From Clostridia bacterium (lineage in GTDB: Bacteria; Bacillota; Clostridia; Oscillospirales; CAG-382), in the NCBI GenBank assembly GCA_017429165.1, contig JAFRPL010000032.1:62001-126000 (forward strand): a stretch of 64,000 nt of DNA, read 5' to 3'. The notes beneath the pieces were generated by a model that did no database searches, was not told the origin of the DNA, and saw nothing but the letters and a program-made list of their open reading frames with translations. Both the position numbers and the translations under genes were made by a program. Position 1 is the first letter of the stretch. Each line of letters starts with the position of its first letter. Shown one piece after another: positions 8,728 through 18,571 of the stretch.

Positions 8728-9609
8728 ATGAAAAAATACGCAATTTTCGCGATCGCCGTCGTTTTGACTGCGGCGATGCTCACTTCATGCCTGACCAAAC
8801 TACCGCTCAACGAATCGTCCGCGCCCGAGTCAGAGACTTCGGCGAAGCCGGCAGAAAGCTCTGCGCCGGAAAGCGAGGCGGAAGAATCTTCGGCCCCCGT
8901 TCCGGAATCCGCGCCGCAAAGCGAAGAAGAAAGCGCGGACGAGAGTTCCGCCGAGGAAGATCCGAGCGAAGAACCGGGCGAAAGCTCGGAAGAAGTATCG
9001 GACGAAGAAAGCGTTGATATTTCGGAAGAGCCGAGCGAAGCGAGCGTTGAGGAAAGCTCGGAGGAATCCTCCGAACCCGCCGAAAAGACGGGCGAGCTCA
9101 CCGCGCCGTATCTGAATACGATCAATTCCGGCAAATACCGCATACGCATTTCCGAAACGCGCACCGTGGGCGGCGAAGCGCTTCCCTACACGGTCACGGC
9201 GTATCACAAAAACAAGGCGATCTACTACGAAATAGAAGAAAGCTACGGTTCCAAAGTGACTTACCTGCGCAAAGGCGGCAAGCTTATCACGCTCGACGAG
9301 TTCTTGAAGACCGCGCTGGTTTCGGACGACGACGGCGAAGTGTTCGAAAAGAAGCTCTGGACCGGCGACATACGGCTTACGGGTTCCGGCACCGAACAGC
9401 TTTTCGACACCGATTATTCGTATGAAAAATACGTCGATTCCAAGGGGTTCGAGTTCACTCTGTTCTTCAACCAGAACGGCGAGCTCGAAAGATACCGCAG
9501 CTACGACAGTTCGGTTAAGGACACCATAGTCATTTCCGTTTCGATATCTTCAGATATTTCGGACGGCGTGTTCGACATCCCTTCCGGCTACACGGTGATA
9601 GAAGAATAA
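8728..9609 (+). CDS. Lipoprotein with Ser/Glu-rich linker
   Basis: The 293-residue protein begins with a lipoprotein signal peptide ending LTSC, with Cys21 the likely lipidated residue. Residues about 28-120 are almost entirely Ser, Glu, Pro, Ala and Asp and form a low-complexity spacer. The last 170 residues are a folded domain with alternating strands (GKYRIRISETR, YTVTAYHKNKAIYYEI) ending in DIPSGYTVIEE. This recalls outer-surface LolA/DUF-type lipoproteins of Clostridia, but I do not recognise the family. ATG 8728 is preferred over 8707 because it places the hydrophobic core at the right distance and has AAAGGA upstream. Its role is probably binding at the cell surface. Confidence 0.7.
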   Translation: MKKYAIFAIAVVLTAAMLTSCLTKLPLNESSAPESETSAKPAESSAPESEAEESSAPVPESAPQSEEESADESSAEEDPSEEPGESSEEVSDEESVDISEEPSEASVEESSEESSEPAEKTGELTAPYLNTINSGKYRIRISETRTVGGEALPYTVTAYHKNKAIYYEIEESYGSKVTYLRKGGKLITLDEFLKTALVSDDDGEVFEKKLWTGDIRLTGSGTEQLFDTDYSYEKYVDSKGFEFTLFFNQNGELERYRSYDSSVKDTIVISVSISSDISDGVFDIPSGYTVIEE

Positions 9610-9639
9610 CTGAACGGCAGGACGTCAAGGATCTTCATA

Positions 9640-10350
9640 ATGAAAGCTCTTATAAAAAAACTCATCGATTTTCTCAAAGCGCGGCCGTACTGCCTGATAC
9701 TGGCGATATGGCCGGCGCAGATAATCTGGTACGGGGTACTGAATCATCTGATCGTTCAGGATCCGTCTAAGAGCCATCTGATACATATACCGCTCGACGA
9801 CAAGATCCCGTATATAAGGCAGTTCAGCGCGTTTTACATACTGTGGTTCGTGTTTATAGCGGCGTGCCTTATATACGTCCTCATATATTCCAAAAAGGAC
9901 TTTCTGCGCTGCGCGGTCGGGTGTATGTTCACGCTGTACGTATGTATGACGTTCTGCACCGTATTCCCGACTTATCACGATCTGCGCGTCGCAGATACCG
10001 GCGGCGGTCTGACCGGGCTTATAGTAAAAATGATCTACGCCGCGGACGAGCCGACGGCGATATACCCGAGCATGCACGTTATGGTTTCGTACGTGCTGGC
10101 GATTCGGATGACTTTTGCCGAAAGCATGAAAGGCAAGATCTGGTGGAAAGCTTTCATCTGGTTCTTCGCCACGATGATAACCCTTTCGACCATGTTCATA
10201 AAACAGCATTCCTCTGCGGACGTTTTCCTTGCGCTGGCGCTGGTGATACCGTTCGACCTCATAGTGAGGTTCCTCATCCTGCCCGACAGGCGTTTTAAAG
10301 GAAAAGACGCTCCGGCCGGGGCGGCGGAAAACGACACTGTATCGACATAA
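9640..10350 (+). CDS. PAP2-superfamily membrane phosphatase
   Basis: The 236-residue protein has about six membrane segments. Two of the PAP2 signature motifs are clear: PSMH at 143-146 and KQHSSAD at 188-194, supplying the catalytic histidines and aspartate. The first basic motif (KxxxxxxRP) is not obvious, as in the inositol-phosphorylceramide-synthase-like branch of the superfamily. Members hydrolyse or transfer phosphoryl groups of lipid phosphates such as phosphatidic acid or undecaprenyl diphosphate. The substrate is open; the window also has a BacA-type uppP, so this need not be the main undecaprenyl diphosphatase. AAGGA precedes the start at a normal distance. Confidence 0.8.
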   Translation: MKALIKKLIDFLKARPYCLILAIWPAQIIWYGVLNHLIVQDPSKSHLIHIPLDDKIPYIRQFSAFYILWFVFIAACLIYVLIYSKKDFLRCAVGCMFTLYVCMTFCTVFPTYHDLRVADTGGGLTGLIVKMIYAADEPTAIYPSMHVMVSYVLAIRMTFAESMKGKIWWKAFIWFFATMITLSTMFIKQHSSADVFLALALVIPFDLIVRFLILPDRRFKGKDAPAGAAENDTVST

Positions 10351-10377
10351 CTGTTTTACAAGAAAGAAGGACGAGAT

Positions 10378-12201
10378 ATGTATTCAAATTTCAGGTATGC
10401 CGAAATAAAACCGACCGGCTGGATAGCGCGCCAACTACGCATCCAGGCGGAAGGACTGGCGGGAAACTTGGACAATATGTGGCCCGACGTGAAGGACAGC
10501 GCGTGGATCGGCGGCGACAAAGAAGGCTGGGAACGCGTTCCCTACTGGCTTGACGGATTCGTGCCGCTTGCGTACTTACTTCGCGACAAAGGCATGATAG
10601 CGCGCGCTCAGAAATATCTTTGCGCAATAATGGACCGTCAGCAGCCCGACGGCTGGATCTGCCCGTGCAAGGATGAAGAACGCGGAAACTACGATATATG
10701 GGCGCTGTTCCTTATTTGCAAGGTGCTCGCCGAATACGGCGTGTATGCCGGCGACGACCGCGCCGTGGCTTGCGTTTACAAGGCGATGAAGAATCTGCAC
10801 GGACGTATGAAGAACGGCACGACGGTCTTGCGCCACTGGGGCAAGTTCCGCCATTTCGAAGCCATGATATCGCTGACCGTAATCAAAGAACGTTACGGCG
10901 AAGAATGGATAGACGAGCTCGCGCTCCTGATAAAAGCGCAGGGCGCCGATTACGCCGACTATACGGAAGAATGGAAAGTGCCGATCTTCCGGTGGCAAAT
11001 CGAAAGACACATTGTCAACATGGGTATGATGCTCAAGTCCGAAGCCGTGTATCTTCCCTTCACCAAAGCGGAATACACGGACGAGGCGCAGCGGCTTTAC
11101 GATATCCTTTACAAATACAACGGCACCGCCGTCGGGATAATCACCGGCGACGAATGCCTTTCCGGCGTGAGCCCCGTCGCGGGGACCGAGCTCTGCGCGG
11201 TTGTGGAGACCATGTATTCCTGCGAAAAGCTGTTTGAATCCACGGGCGACGTCAAATGGCTGAACATGCTCGAACGTGTGGCGTTCAACGCGCTGCCCGC
11301 CACGACTTCGGAGGATATGTGGACGCATCAGTACGATCAGCAGGCAAACCAGATCGGCTGCGCGCATCTGCCCGGCAAATCGCCGTGGCTGACAAACGGT
11401 TCGGAAGCGAATATGTTCGGCCTTGAGCCCGAATACGGCTGCTGCACCGCCAACATGGGGCAAGGATGGCCCAAACTGGCGCACGGTATATTCTTAAAAA
11501 GCGAAAAAGGCGTGCTGGCGGCGATCCCGATGGCTTCGCGGCTCGACACCGTCATAAACGGAGTCAAGGTGCGCATAGAAGCAAAAGGCGATTATCCGTT
11601 CGCCGACAAGACAGTTTATACGGTAACCGCCGAAAAGCCCGTCAGGTTCGAGTTTTCCATCCGCATCCCCGCTGACGGTAAAGCCGAAATAAACGGCAAA
11701 CCGCGTAAAAGCCGCATAGTCAGGATCAACAGGACCTGGCGCGGGACACAGAAGATAACGCTGGCACTCAGTTTCAAAGCCCGCCTTTCGCCAAGGCCCA
11801 AACAGATGTATTTCGCGGAGCGCGGCACGCTGGTGTTTGCGCTTCCGATAGAAGCGGAATGGAAGATGTGCGAATTCGAGCGCGGCGGAGTGGAGCGCAA
11901 GTTCCCGTACTGCGATTACGAGCTTTACCCCAAAAGCGACTGGGCTTACGGGTTCGATTCGGACAAACTGAAGTTCGGGTTCGATAAAACGGGTGATATT
12001 CCTTTCAGCGAAAAGAACGCGCCCGCGCATATCACGGCAAAGCTGGCTCCCGTTGAATGGGGTTACTTGCGAGGTTACACGACTGTCGCCGACCGCTGGC
12101 CAAAGCACCGCAAAGCGCTTGGCGAAGCAAAAGAGTTCACGCTGATCCCCTACGGCTGCACCAAGCTCAGGATGACCGAGCTGCCCAAAATAAAGAAATA
12201 A
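10378..12201 (+). CDS. GH127/DUF1680-type glycoside hydrolase
   Basis: The 607-residue protein has the (alpha/alpha)6-barrel layout of DUF1680 proteins, of which GH127 beta-L-arabinofuranosidases are best known. The zinc/nucleophile set of GH127 is conserved: Glu271 and Cys273 in TELCAVVE, and the pair Cys355-Cys356 in YGCCTANMGQGWPK. There is no signal peptide, so it should act in the cytoplasm on imported oligosaccharides. C-terminal beta-sandwich domains follow (from about residue 385). Whether it is specific for beta-L-arabinofuranosides is uncertain, since related families (GH146 and others) share these residues. It is the last gene of the 6.1-12.2 kb run and ends at a clear terminator. 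Confidence 0.85.
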   Translation: MYSNFRYAEIKPTGWIARQLRIQAEGLAGNLDNMWPDVKDSAWIGGDKEGWERVPYWLDGFVPLAYLLRDKGMIARAQKYLCAIMDRQQPDGWICPCKDEERGNYDIWALFLICKVLAEYGVYAGDDRAVACVYKAMKNLHGRMKNGTTVLRHWGKFRHFEAMISLTVIKERYGEEWIDELALLIKAQGADYADYTEEWKVPIFRWQIERHIVNMGMMLKSEAVYLPFTKAEYTDEAQRLYDILYKYNGTAVGIITGDECLSGVSPVAGTELCAVVETMYSCEKLFESTGDVKWLNMLERVAFNALPATTSEDMWTHQYDQQANQIGCAHLPGKSPWLTNGSEANMFGLEPEYGCCTANMGQGWPKLAHGIFLKSEKGVLAAIPMASRLDTVINGVKVRIEAKGDYPFADKTVYTVTAEKPVRFEFSIRIPADGKAEINGKPRKSRIVRINRTWRGTQKITLALSFKARLSPRPKQMYFAERGTLVFALPIEAEWKMCEFERGGVERKFPYCDYELYPKSDWAYGFDSDKLKFGFDKTGDIPFSEKNAPAHITAKLAPVEWGYLRGYTTVADRWPKHRKALGEAKEFTLIPYGCTKLRMTELPKIKK

Positions 12202-12207
12202 ACAAGG

Positions 12208-12244
12208 CCGGCGGGCCCCGTAAAGGGTCCGCCGGTAAGTTTTT
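12208..12244 (+). terminator. Rho-independent terminator after the GH127 gene
   Basis: Arms 12208-12218 and 12225-12235 pair over 11 bp with one G-U, and a T-rich tail follows to 12244. It lies between two convergent genes. Confidence 0.8.
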
Positions 12245-12251
12245 GCCGCAT

Positions 12252-13460
12252 TCATTCGGTGGTGAGCATTTTGATTATTATATCCGATATCTTTTCCATG
12301 CGTTCGACCGAGACGAATTCGAATTTGCCGTGGAAGTTTTCGCCGCCGGTGCAGATGTTGGGGCAAAGCAGCCCCATATACGAAAGCCGCGCGCCGTCGG
12401 TGCCGCCGCGGATGGGGATGATTACCGGCTCCACGCCGCACGCTTTCATGGCGTTATACGCGCGGTCGACGATATGGGGAGAAGTCTCGACAAGTTCGCG
12501 CATATTGTAATAGGTGTCGATAATGGTGCAGGTGATAAGTTCCCTGCCGTATTTTTGGTTTACATAATCCACTATACGCTGCATACGGACTTTCTTTTCT
12601 TCGAACTTTGCCCTGTCGTGGTCGCGGATGATGTATTTCATCCGTGCTTCTTCCACGCCGCCGCTCATATTATTGAGATGGAAGAAGCCTTCGTATTTTT
12701 CGGTGTGTTCGGGACGTTCCCACGCGGGAACGAGCGTATCGATCTCGCGCGCGACGGTGAGCGCGTTTATCATTTTGTTCTTGGCGCTGCCCGGATGGAT
12801 GGAAACGCCTTTGATATTGAGCACAGCAGACGCCGCGTTGAAGTTTTCGTATTCTATTTCGCCCAAAGCTCCGCCGTCTACGGTATAGGCGAAATCGGCG
12901 CCGAAACCGGCGACGTCGAACAGGTCGGCGCCGCGTCCGATCTCCTCGTCCGGAGTGAATCCGACCATTATATCGCCGTGCTCCACGCCGCTTTCTTTAA
13001 TGCGGATAACGGCGTCCATTATCTCGGCGACGCCGGCTTTATCGTCCGCGCCGAGCAGCGTTGTGCCGTCGGTGACGACAAGGTGTTCGTTTACATAATT
13101 TTTTAAGTTCGGAAAATCCGCCACGGTCATTTTTATGCCCAGCTCTTCGTTGAGCGTGATGTCGCCGCCCTTGTATTCCACGACTTGCGGCTTTATGTTT
13201 TCGTCGCTCATATCGGGCGAAGTGTCGACGTGCGCGATGAAGCCGATCTTGGGGAATCTGCGAGTGGAATTTGCGGGCAGTTTTGCGTACACATAGCCGC
13301 GACCGTCGGAACGGACGTCCGAAAGCCCGGCTTCTTTAAGCTGTTTTTCGAGCAGTTCGCAGAGAACGAGCTGCTTGGAAGTGGACGGTGCCGATTCGGA
13401 ATATTCGTTTGAATTGGTGGAAATGCGGGCGTATTCGACGAATCTGTCGAGGATATTCAT
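12252..13460 (-). CDS. pepT: Peptidase T (tripeptide aminopeptidase)
   Basis: The 402-residue cytoplasmic protein is a full-length M20 zinc peptidase that removes N-terminal residues from tripeptides. Conserved metal and catalytic motifs are AHVDTSPD (near residue 79), LGADDKAG (near 138) and FTPDEEIG (near 171, with the catalytic Glu pair). The C-terminal IPIRGGTDGARLS is also typical. GAAAGGA lies 10 bases upstream of ATG 13460. It is a single gene, convergent with the GH127 gene and divergent from the DUF4434 gene. Confidence 0.95.
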   Translation of the reverse strand: MNILDRFVEYARISTNSNEYSESAPSTSKQLVLCELLEKQLKEAGLSDVRSDGRGYVYAKLPANSTRRFPKIGFIAHVDTSPDMSDENIKPQVVEYKGGDITLNEELGIKMTVADFPNLKNYVNEHLVVTDGTTLLGADDKAGVAEIMDAVIRIKESGVEHGDIMVGFTPDEEIGRGADLFDVAGFGADFAYTVDGGALGEIEYENFNAASAVLNIKGVSIHPGSAKNKMINALTVAREIDTLVPAWERPEHTEKYEGFFHLNNMSGGVEEARMKYIIRDHDRAKFEEKKVRMQRIVDYVNQKYGRELITCTIIDTYYNMRELVETSPHIVDRAYNAMKACGVEPVIIPIRGGTDGARLSYMGLLCPNICTGGENFHGKFEFVSVERMEKISDIIIKMLTTE

Positions 13461-13543
13461 ATGGATGCACTTTCCTTTCGTTTGTCTGTGCCTCTATTAT
13501 ACAATAAACCGCGCCGCTTTGCAAATGTTTTTTGCAATTTTAC

Positions 13544-13571
13544 TTGCATTTTTGCGTTATGTGATTATAAT
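13544..13571 (+). promoter_or_regulatory. Promoter of the DUF4434-rpiR-yhiN run
   Basis: TTGCAT at 13544-13549 and TATAAT at 13566-13571 are separated by 16 bp and lie 29 bp before the start codon at 13601. Confidence 0.65.
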
Positions 13572-13600
13572 GTAGTTAGAAACAACGGAGGTAAAAGGCT

Positions 13601-14566
13601 ATGATCAAAAAAATCACCGGCACCTGGTTCGAATTCTGGCATCACAACAGACCCGAGGGCAAATACTGGAACCCCATAATCACTTCATTTTCGGAAGAAC
13701 AGTGGGAGGCGAAGGTCGACGAGATCGCCTCGCTGGGAATGAAGTATATAGTCCTTCTCACCTCGGCGCAGGTATACAATGACGAAGCGTGGGCGTATTT
13801 CAAAACCGATATCTATCCATTTGCGAATATGGCCGCCGAAGACCCCATGGGCGCCGTGCTCCGCGCCGCCGACCGCAACGGAATAAAGGTGTTTATGTCC
13901 TGCGGTTTCTACGGCAACTGGAATCAGACCGAAAACAATATGACTTCCCCCGAGGTGCAGGCCCGCGCGTTCCGCGCGATGGAACAGCTCTACGCGCTGT
14001 ACGGCAAGCACGAATCGTTCTACGGCTGGTATCTGCCGGACGAGCTGGGAATATGGCCCTATTACCCTGATTCCTTTATCAAATATGTCAACGACTATAC
14101 CGCGTTCGGCAAGGGGCTCGACAGCCGCCACAAGGTACTTATAGCGCCGTACGGCACAAACCACGCCAAGACCGACGATAATTTCGTGCGGCAGCTCGAG
14201 GCCATGAACTGCGACATAGTGGCATATCAGGACGAGGTGGGCGTTCGCAAATCCACTCCCGACCAGACGGGCGCTTATTTCAAAGCGCTGCGCAAGGCGC
14301 ATGACAAAGCCGCGAAGAGCGCCATGTGGGCTGATATGGAAGTGTTCGAGTTCGAAGGCGACGTTTATAAATCGGCGCTCATCCCCGCGAACGTCGAGCG
14401 CGTGGAACGCCAGCTGGAAGCGATTTCGGAATACTGCGACGAAGTGCTTTGCTACCAGTATATGGGCATGATGAACAAGCCCGGCACCATAGCGTTCTGC
14501 GGTCACCCCGGATCCATAGAATACTACCGCGCATACAAAAAAATGATAGATGAAAAGGTGAAATAA
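13601..14566 (+). CDS. DUF4434-type TIM-barrel protein, putative glycosidase
   Basis: The 321-residue protein begins ITGTWFEFWHHNRPE and continues with a barrel pattern (EIASLGMKYIVLLTS, GIKVFMSCGFYGNW, FYGWYLPDELG). This is the look of DUF4434 proteins, which are related to glycoside hydrolases. The acidic pair in LPDEL is in a position where barrel glycosidases keep a catalytic acid, but the activity has not been established. No signal peptide is present. A strong ribosome site ACGGAGG precedes the ATG. It sits one base before an RpiR-type sugar regulator, so it probably acts on a carbohydrate or amino-sugar substrate sensed by that regulator. Confidence 0.7.
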   Translation: MIKKITGTWFEFWHHNRPEGKYWNPIITSFSEEQWEAKVDEIASLGMKYIVLLTSAQVYNDEAWAYFKTDIYPFANMAAEDPMGAVLRAADRNGIKVFMSCGFYGNWNQTENNMTSPEVQARAFRAMEQLYALYGKHESFYGWYLPDELGIWPYYPDSFIKYVNDYTAFGKGLDSRHKVLIAPYGTNHAKTDDNFVRQLEAMNCDIVAYQDEVGVRKSTPDQTGAYFKALRKAHDKAAKSAMWADMEVFEFEGDVYKSALIPANVERVERQLEAISEYCDEVLCYQYMGMMNKPGTIAFCGHPGSIEYYRAYKKMIDEKVK

Positions 14567-14567
14567 A

Positions 14568-15452
14568 ATGCAGGAAACGCCTCAAAACTCATCTAACATA
14601 CCGCTCCTTGAACGTGTGCGCGCCTATTCGCAGAAAAGCTCCAAGGGGCACAGAAAAATAGCTGAATTCATACTCGACAACTACGTTTCGGCGTCGTATA
14701 TGACCGCTTCAAAGCTGGCGCAGGAAGTCGGCGTTTCGGAATCCACCGTGGTCCGCTTTGCGATGAATCTGGGCTTTGAAGGATACCCCGAGCTGCAGAG
14801 CTCGCTGCGCAGCGTGCTCAAGAACAAGCTGACTTCGCTCGAACGTATAGAGATCGCCAACGAGCGCATGGGCGGCAACGTGCTTTTCGCCACCCTTTCC
14901 GCCGAGATCGACAACCTGCGCACCACTCTCGCCAACACCGATAAGGACAATTTCGATTCCATCGTGAATATGATCCTTTACGCCAAGAACATATACATCG
15001 TGGGCAACCGTTCTTCGACTTCGCTCGCTAACTTTATGTATTTCTATATGTCGCTCATCACCGACAAGGCGCGGCTGGTGCAGTCTCAGAGCGGCAGCGA
15101 TATGTTCGAGCAGCTGTTCCGCATAGGCGAAGGCGACGTGATGATAGGCATAACGTTCCCGCGCTATTCCAAACGCACGGTCAACGCCATGACGTTCGCC
15201 CGCAGCAGCGGCGCGTTCACGGTGGCTATAACCGATTCGCTCGATTCGCCGGTGGCTTCGATCGCCGACAAGGTGCTCTGCGCGCGCAACGAGGTCTCGT
15301 CGTTCGTCGATTCGCTGGTAGCGCCCATGGCGCTCATCAACGCGCTGATCTCTGCGCTGTGCCAGGCAAAGAAAAAAGAAGTTATAAAGAATTTTGAAAA
15401 GCTGGAAAACATCTGGGATGAATACGGCATCTACGACAACAAGCAGAAATAA
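14568..15452 (+). CDS. MurR/RpiR-family transcription regulator
   Basis: The 294-residue protein has an N-terminal HTH_6 domain (about residues 10-85, with KLAQEVGVSESTVVRFAMNLGF) and a C-terminal SIS sugar-phosphate-binding domain (about 120-260, with IYIVGNRSSTSLANF). Regulators of this type respond to phosphosugars such as N-acetylmuramate-6-phosphate or ribose phosphate. The start is separated by one base from the stop of the DUF4434 gene and the ribosome site AAGGTG lies within that gene's end, so the two are co-translated. Its last 35 bases overlap the next gene. Confidence 0.9.
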   Translation: MQETPQNSSNIPLLERVRAYSQKSSKGHRKIAEFILDNYVSASYMTASKLAQEVGVSESTVVRFAMNLGFEGYPELQSSLRSVLKNKLTSLERIEIANERMGGNVLFATLSAEIDNLRTTLANTDKDNFDSIVNMILYAKNIYIVGNRSSTSLANFMYFYMSLITDKARLVQSQSGSDMFEQLFRIGEGDVMIGITFPRYSKRTVNAMTFARSSGAFTVAITDSLDSPVASIADKVLCARNEVSSFVDSLVAPMALINALISALCQAKKKEVIKNFEKLENIWDEYGIYDNKQK

Positions 15453-16692
15453 CAGAATAGTCGTTATAGGCGGCGGTGCGGCAGGAATGCTCGCCGCCGT
15501 TTCCGCACGCGCGGCAGGAGCCGAAGTGACGCTTTTGGAAAAAAATCCTTATCTCGGCAAAAAGCTGAATATCACCGGCAAAGGGCGGTGCAACGTCACA
15601 AACAACTGCACCGTGCCGGAATATCTTGAAAACGTTATAAGAAACCCCAAGTTCCTGATGAAGGCGGCGTACCGTTTTACTCCCGCGGACGTGATGGGAT
15701 TCTTTGAATCGGCAGGCGTCCCGCTCAAGACCGAGCGCGGCAGAAGGGTCTTTCCGCAAAGCGACAGGGCGCGCGACGTGACCGACTGCCTTGCGAAAAT
15801 GATTTACGAACGCGGGATCCGCGTTCAGCGCGGCTGCGTTACGGAAATACTCGTAACCGACGGCGAGGTGTGCGGCGTGAAGTATTCTTCGGACGGAGAG
15901 AGACGGCGTTTGGAAGCCGCAAGCGTGATAATCTGCACCGGCGGGATGAGTTACCCCGCAACGGGTTCCGACGGAAGCGGATACGCGCTGGCGCGTAAGC
16001 TGGGGCACACGATCGTGACGCCGCGCGGTTCGCTGGTGCCGCTTGTAACGAAAGAAAAATGGCCGGGAGAGCTCACCGGGCTTTCGCTGAAAAACGTGAA
16101 CCTTACGCTTGAAAACGGCGGAAAAACGTTGTTTTCGGAACAGGGCGAGATGCTGTTCACCCATTTCGGCATTTCGGGTCCGCTCGTGCTTTCCGGCTCA
16201 GCGCTCATAGATTCGTTTCCCTGCGAAGCGTTCATAGATATGAAGCCCGCGCTTACCGAAGAAACGCTCGACGAGCGCATAAGGTCGGATTTTGAAAGAT
16301 TTATAAACAAACATTTCATAAATTCGCTGGACGATCTTCTGCCCAAGGCGATGATACCGCACGTGGCGCGGCTTTCGGGCATAGCTCCGCAAAAGCCCGT
16401 GAATTCGGTCACACGCGCCGAACGGCGCGCTCTGGCGGCGCTGCTCAAAGCAATACCGCTCACCGTTACGGGGACTCGCCCCGTGGAAGAGGCGATCGTC
16501 ACCGCGGGCGGCGTGAACGTCAAAGAGATAGACCCTTCCACCATGCGGTCAAAGCTCGTCCGCGGGCTGTTTTTCGCCGGTGAGATCATAGACGTCGACT
16601 GCCGCACCGGCGGTTACAATCTGCAGACGGCGTTCTGCACGGGACGTCTGGCGGGCGAAAGCGCGGCGGACGCGATACAGAAAAAGTTGTGA
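15418..16692 (+). CDS. YhiN/HI0933-family NAD(P)/FAD-dependent oxidoreductase
   Basis: The 424-residue protein is a flavoprotein of the BaiN/HI0933 family. The FAD-binding dinucleotide fold is at the N-terminus (VVIGGGAAGMLAA, residues 15-27), followed by the family signature GKGRCNVTN. The C-terminus has the second FAD segment (GLFFAGEIIDVDCRTGGYNLQ). Physiological substrates are poorly known; one relative (BaiN) reduces bile-acid intermediates, but that does not extend to all members. ATG 15418 is the only ATG near the start of the fold; a TTG at 15394 would lengthen it by eight residues. It overlaps the rpiR-like gene, so translation is probably coupled. Confidence 0.9.
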   Translation: MNTASTTTSRNNRIVVIGGGAAGMLAAVSARAAGAEVTLLEKNPYLGKKLNITGKGRCNVTNNCTVPEYLENVIRNPKFLMKAAYRFTPADVMGFFESAGVPLKTERGRRVFPQSDRARDVTDCLAKMIYERGIRVQRGCVTEILVTDGEVCGVKYSSDGERRRLEAASVIICTGGMSYPATGSDGSGYALARKLGHTIVTPRGSLVPLVTKEKWPGELTGLSLKNVNLTLENGGKTLFSEQGEMLFTHFGISGPLVLSGSALIDSFPCEAFIDMKPALTEETLDERIRSDFERFINKHFINSLDDLLPKAMIPHVARLSGIAPQKPVNSVTRAERRALAALLKAIPLTVTGTRPVEEAIVTAGGVNVKEIDPSTMRSKLVRGLFFAGEIIDVDCRTGGYNLQTAFCTGRLAGESAADAIQKKL

Positions 16693-18129
<1,437 letters not shown>

Positions 18130-18156
18130 TAAGCAGCTTTTTCAAGACAAAAAACG

Positions 18157-18188
18157 GCACGGAGACCTGAAAAGGCTCCGTGCTTTTT
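18157..18188 (+). terminator. gdhA terminator
   Basis: GCACGGAG and CTCCGTGC, extended by CC/GG across a one-base bulge, form a hairpin (18157-18183) followed by five T residues. It ends immediately before the convergent HEYGH gene. Confidence 0.85.
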
Positions 18189-18189
18189 G

Positions 18190-18570
18190 TTATTTGCGCT
18201 TCTTTCTTTTAAAAAACAGAGGGATAAGCCCCGAAAAGGTATCGTACCGCGCGTCGGGCTGCACTTGCACTCCGCGCCTGACGCCGCCGAAAACGTCGGC
18301 TTCGTGTTCCCACTTGGAGCTGTAATAATCGAACGGCAGTTTGTGCAGCCGGGCGAGCAGATTCGCCGTGAGCGAAGGGAACGCCACGCGCCGCAGATAG
18401 CGAAATAAGCCCAGGATCTCGAGCTGGCGCGTGTGGCCGTATTCGTGGCGGATGTTGGTTTCGTTATCGGCTTTTTTGCCGACGAACACGGCGTAGAACG
18501 AAAACGCGTTGGCGCCTATGGGCAGCGTGAAAACGCGTTTGCCGTTGTAATAGCGCTTTTGCTTTTTCAA
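18190..18570 (-). CDS. Small HEYGH protein, putative metallopeptidase-like
   Basis: The 126-residue protein contains RHEYGHTRQ near residue 42, which matches the HExxH zinc motif, and a later WEHEADVFGG near residue 88 that could supply the third ligand. Short clostridial proteins with HEYGHxxQ, a hydrophobic stretch and a downstream acidic residue exist, but I know of no established function. There is no signal peptide. No ATG is available: translation would begin at TTG 18570, four bases after the nfnB stop codon and without a clear ribosome site, so it depends on coupling from nfnB or is weakly expressed. Its C-terminus is a basic tail. Confidence 0.6.
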   Translation of the reverse strand: MKKQKRYYNGKRVFTLPIGANAFSFYAVFVGKKADNETNIRHEYGHTRQLEILGLFRYLRRVAFPSLTANLLARLHKLPFDYYSSKWEHEADVFGGVRRGVQVQPDARYDTFSGLIPLFFKRKKRK

Positions 18571-18571
18571 T

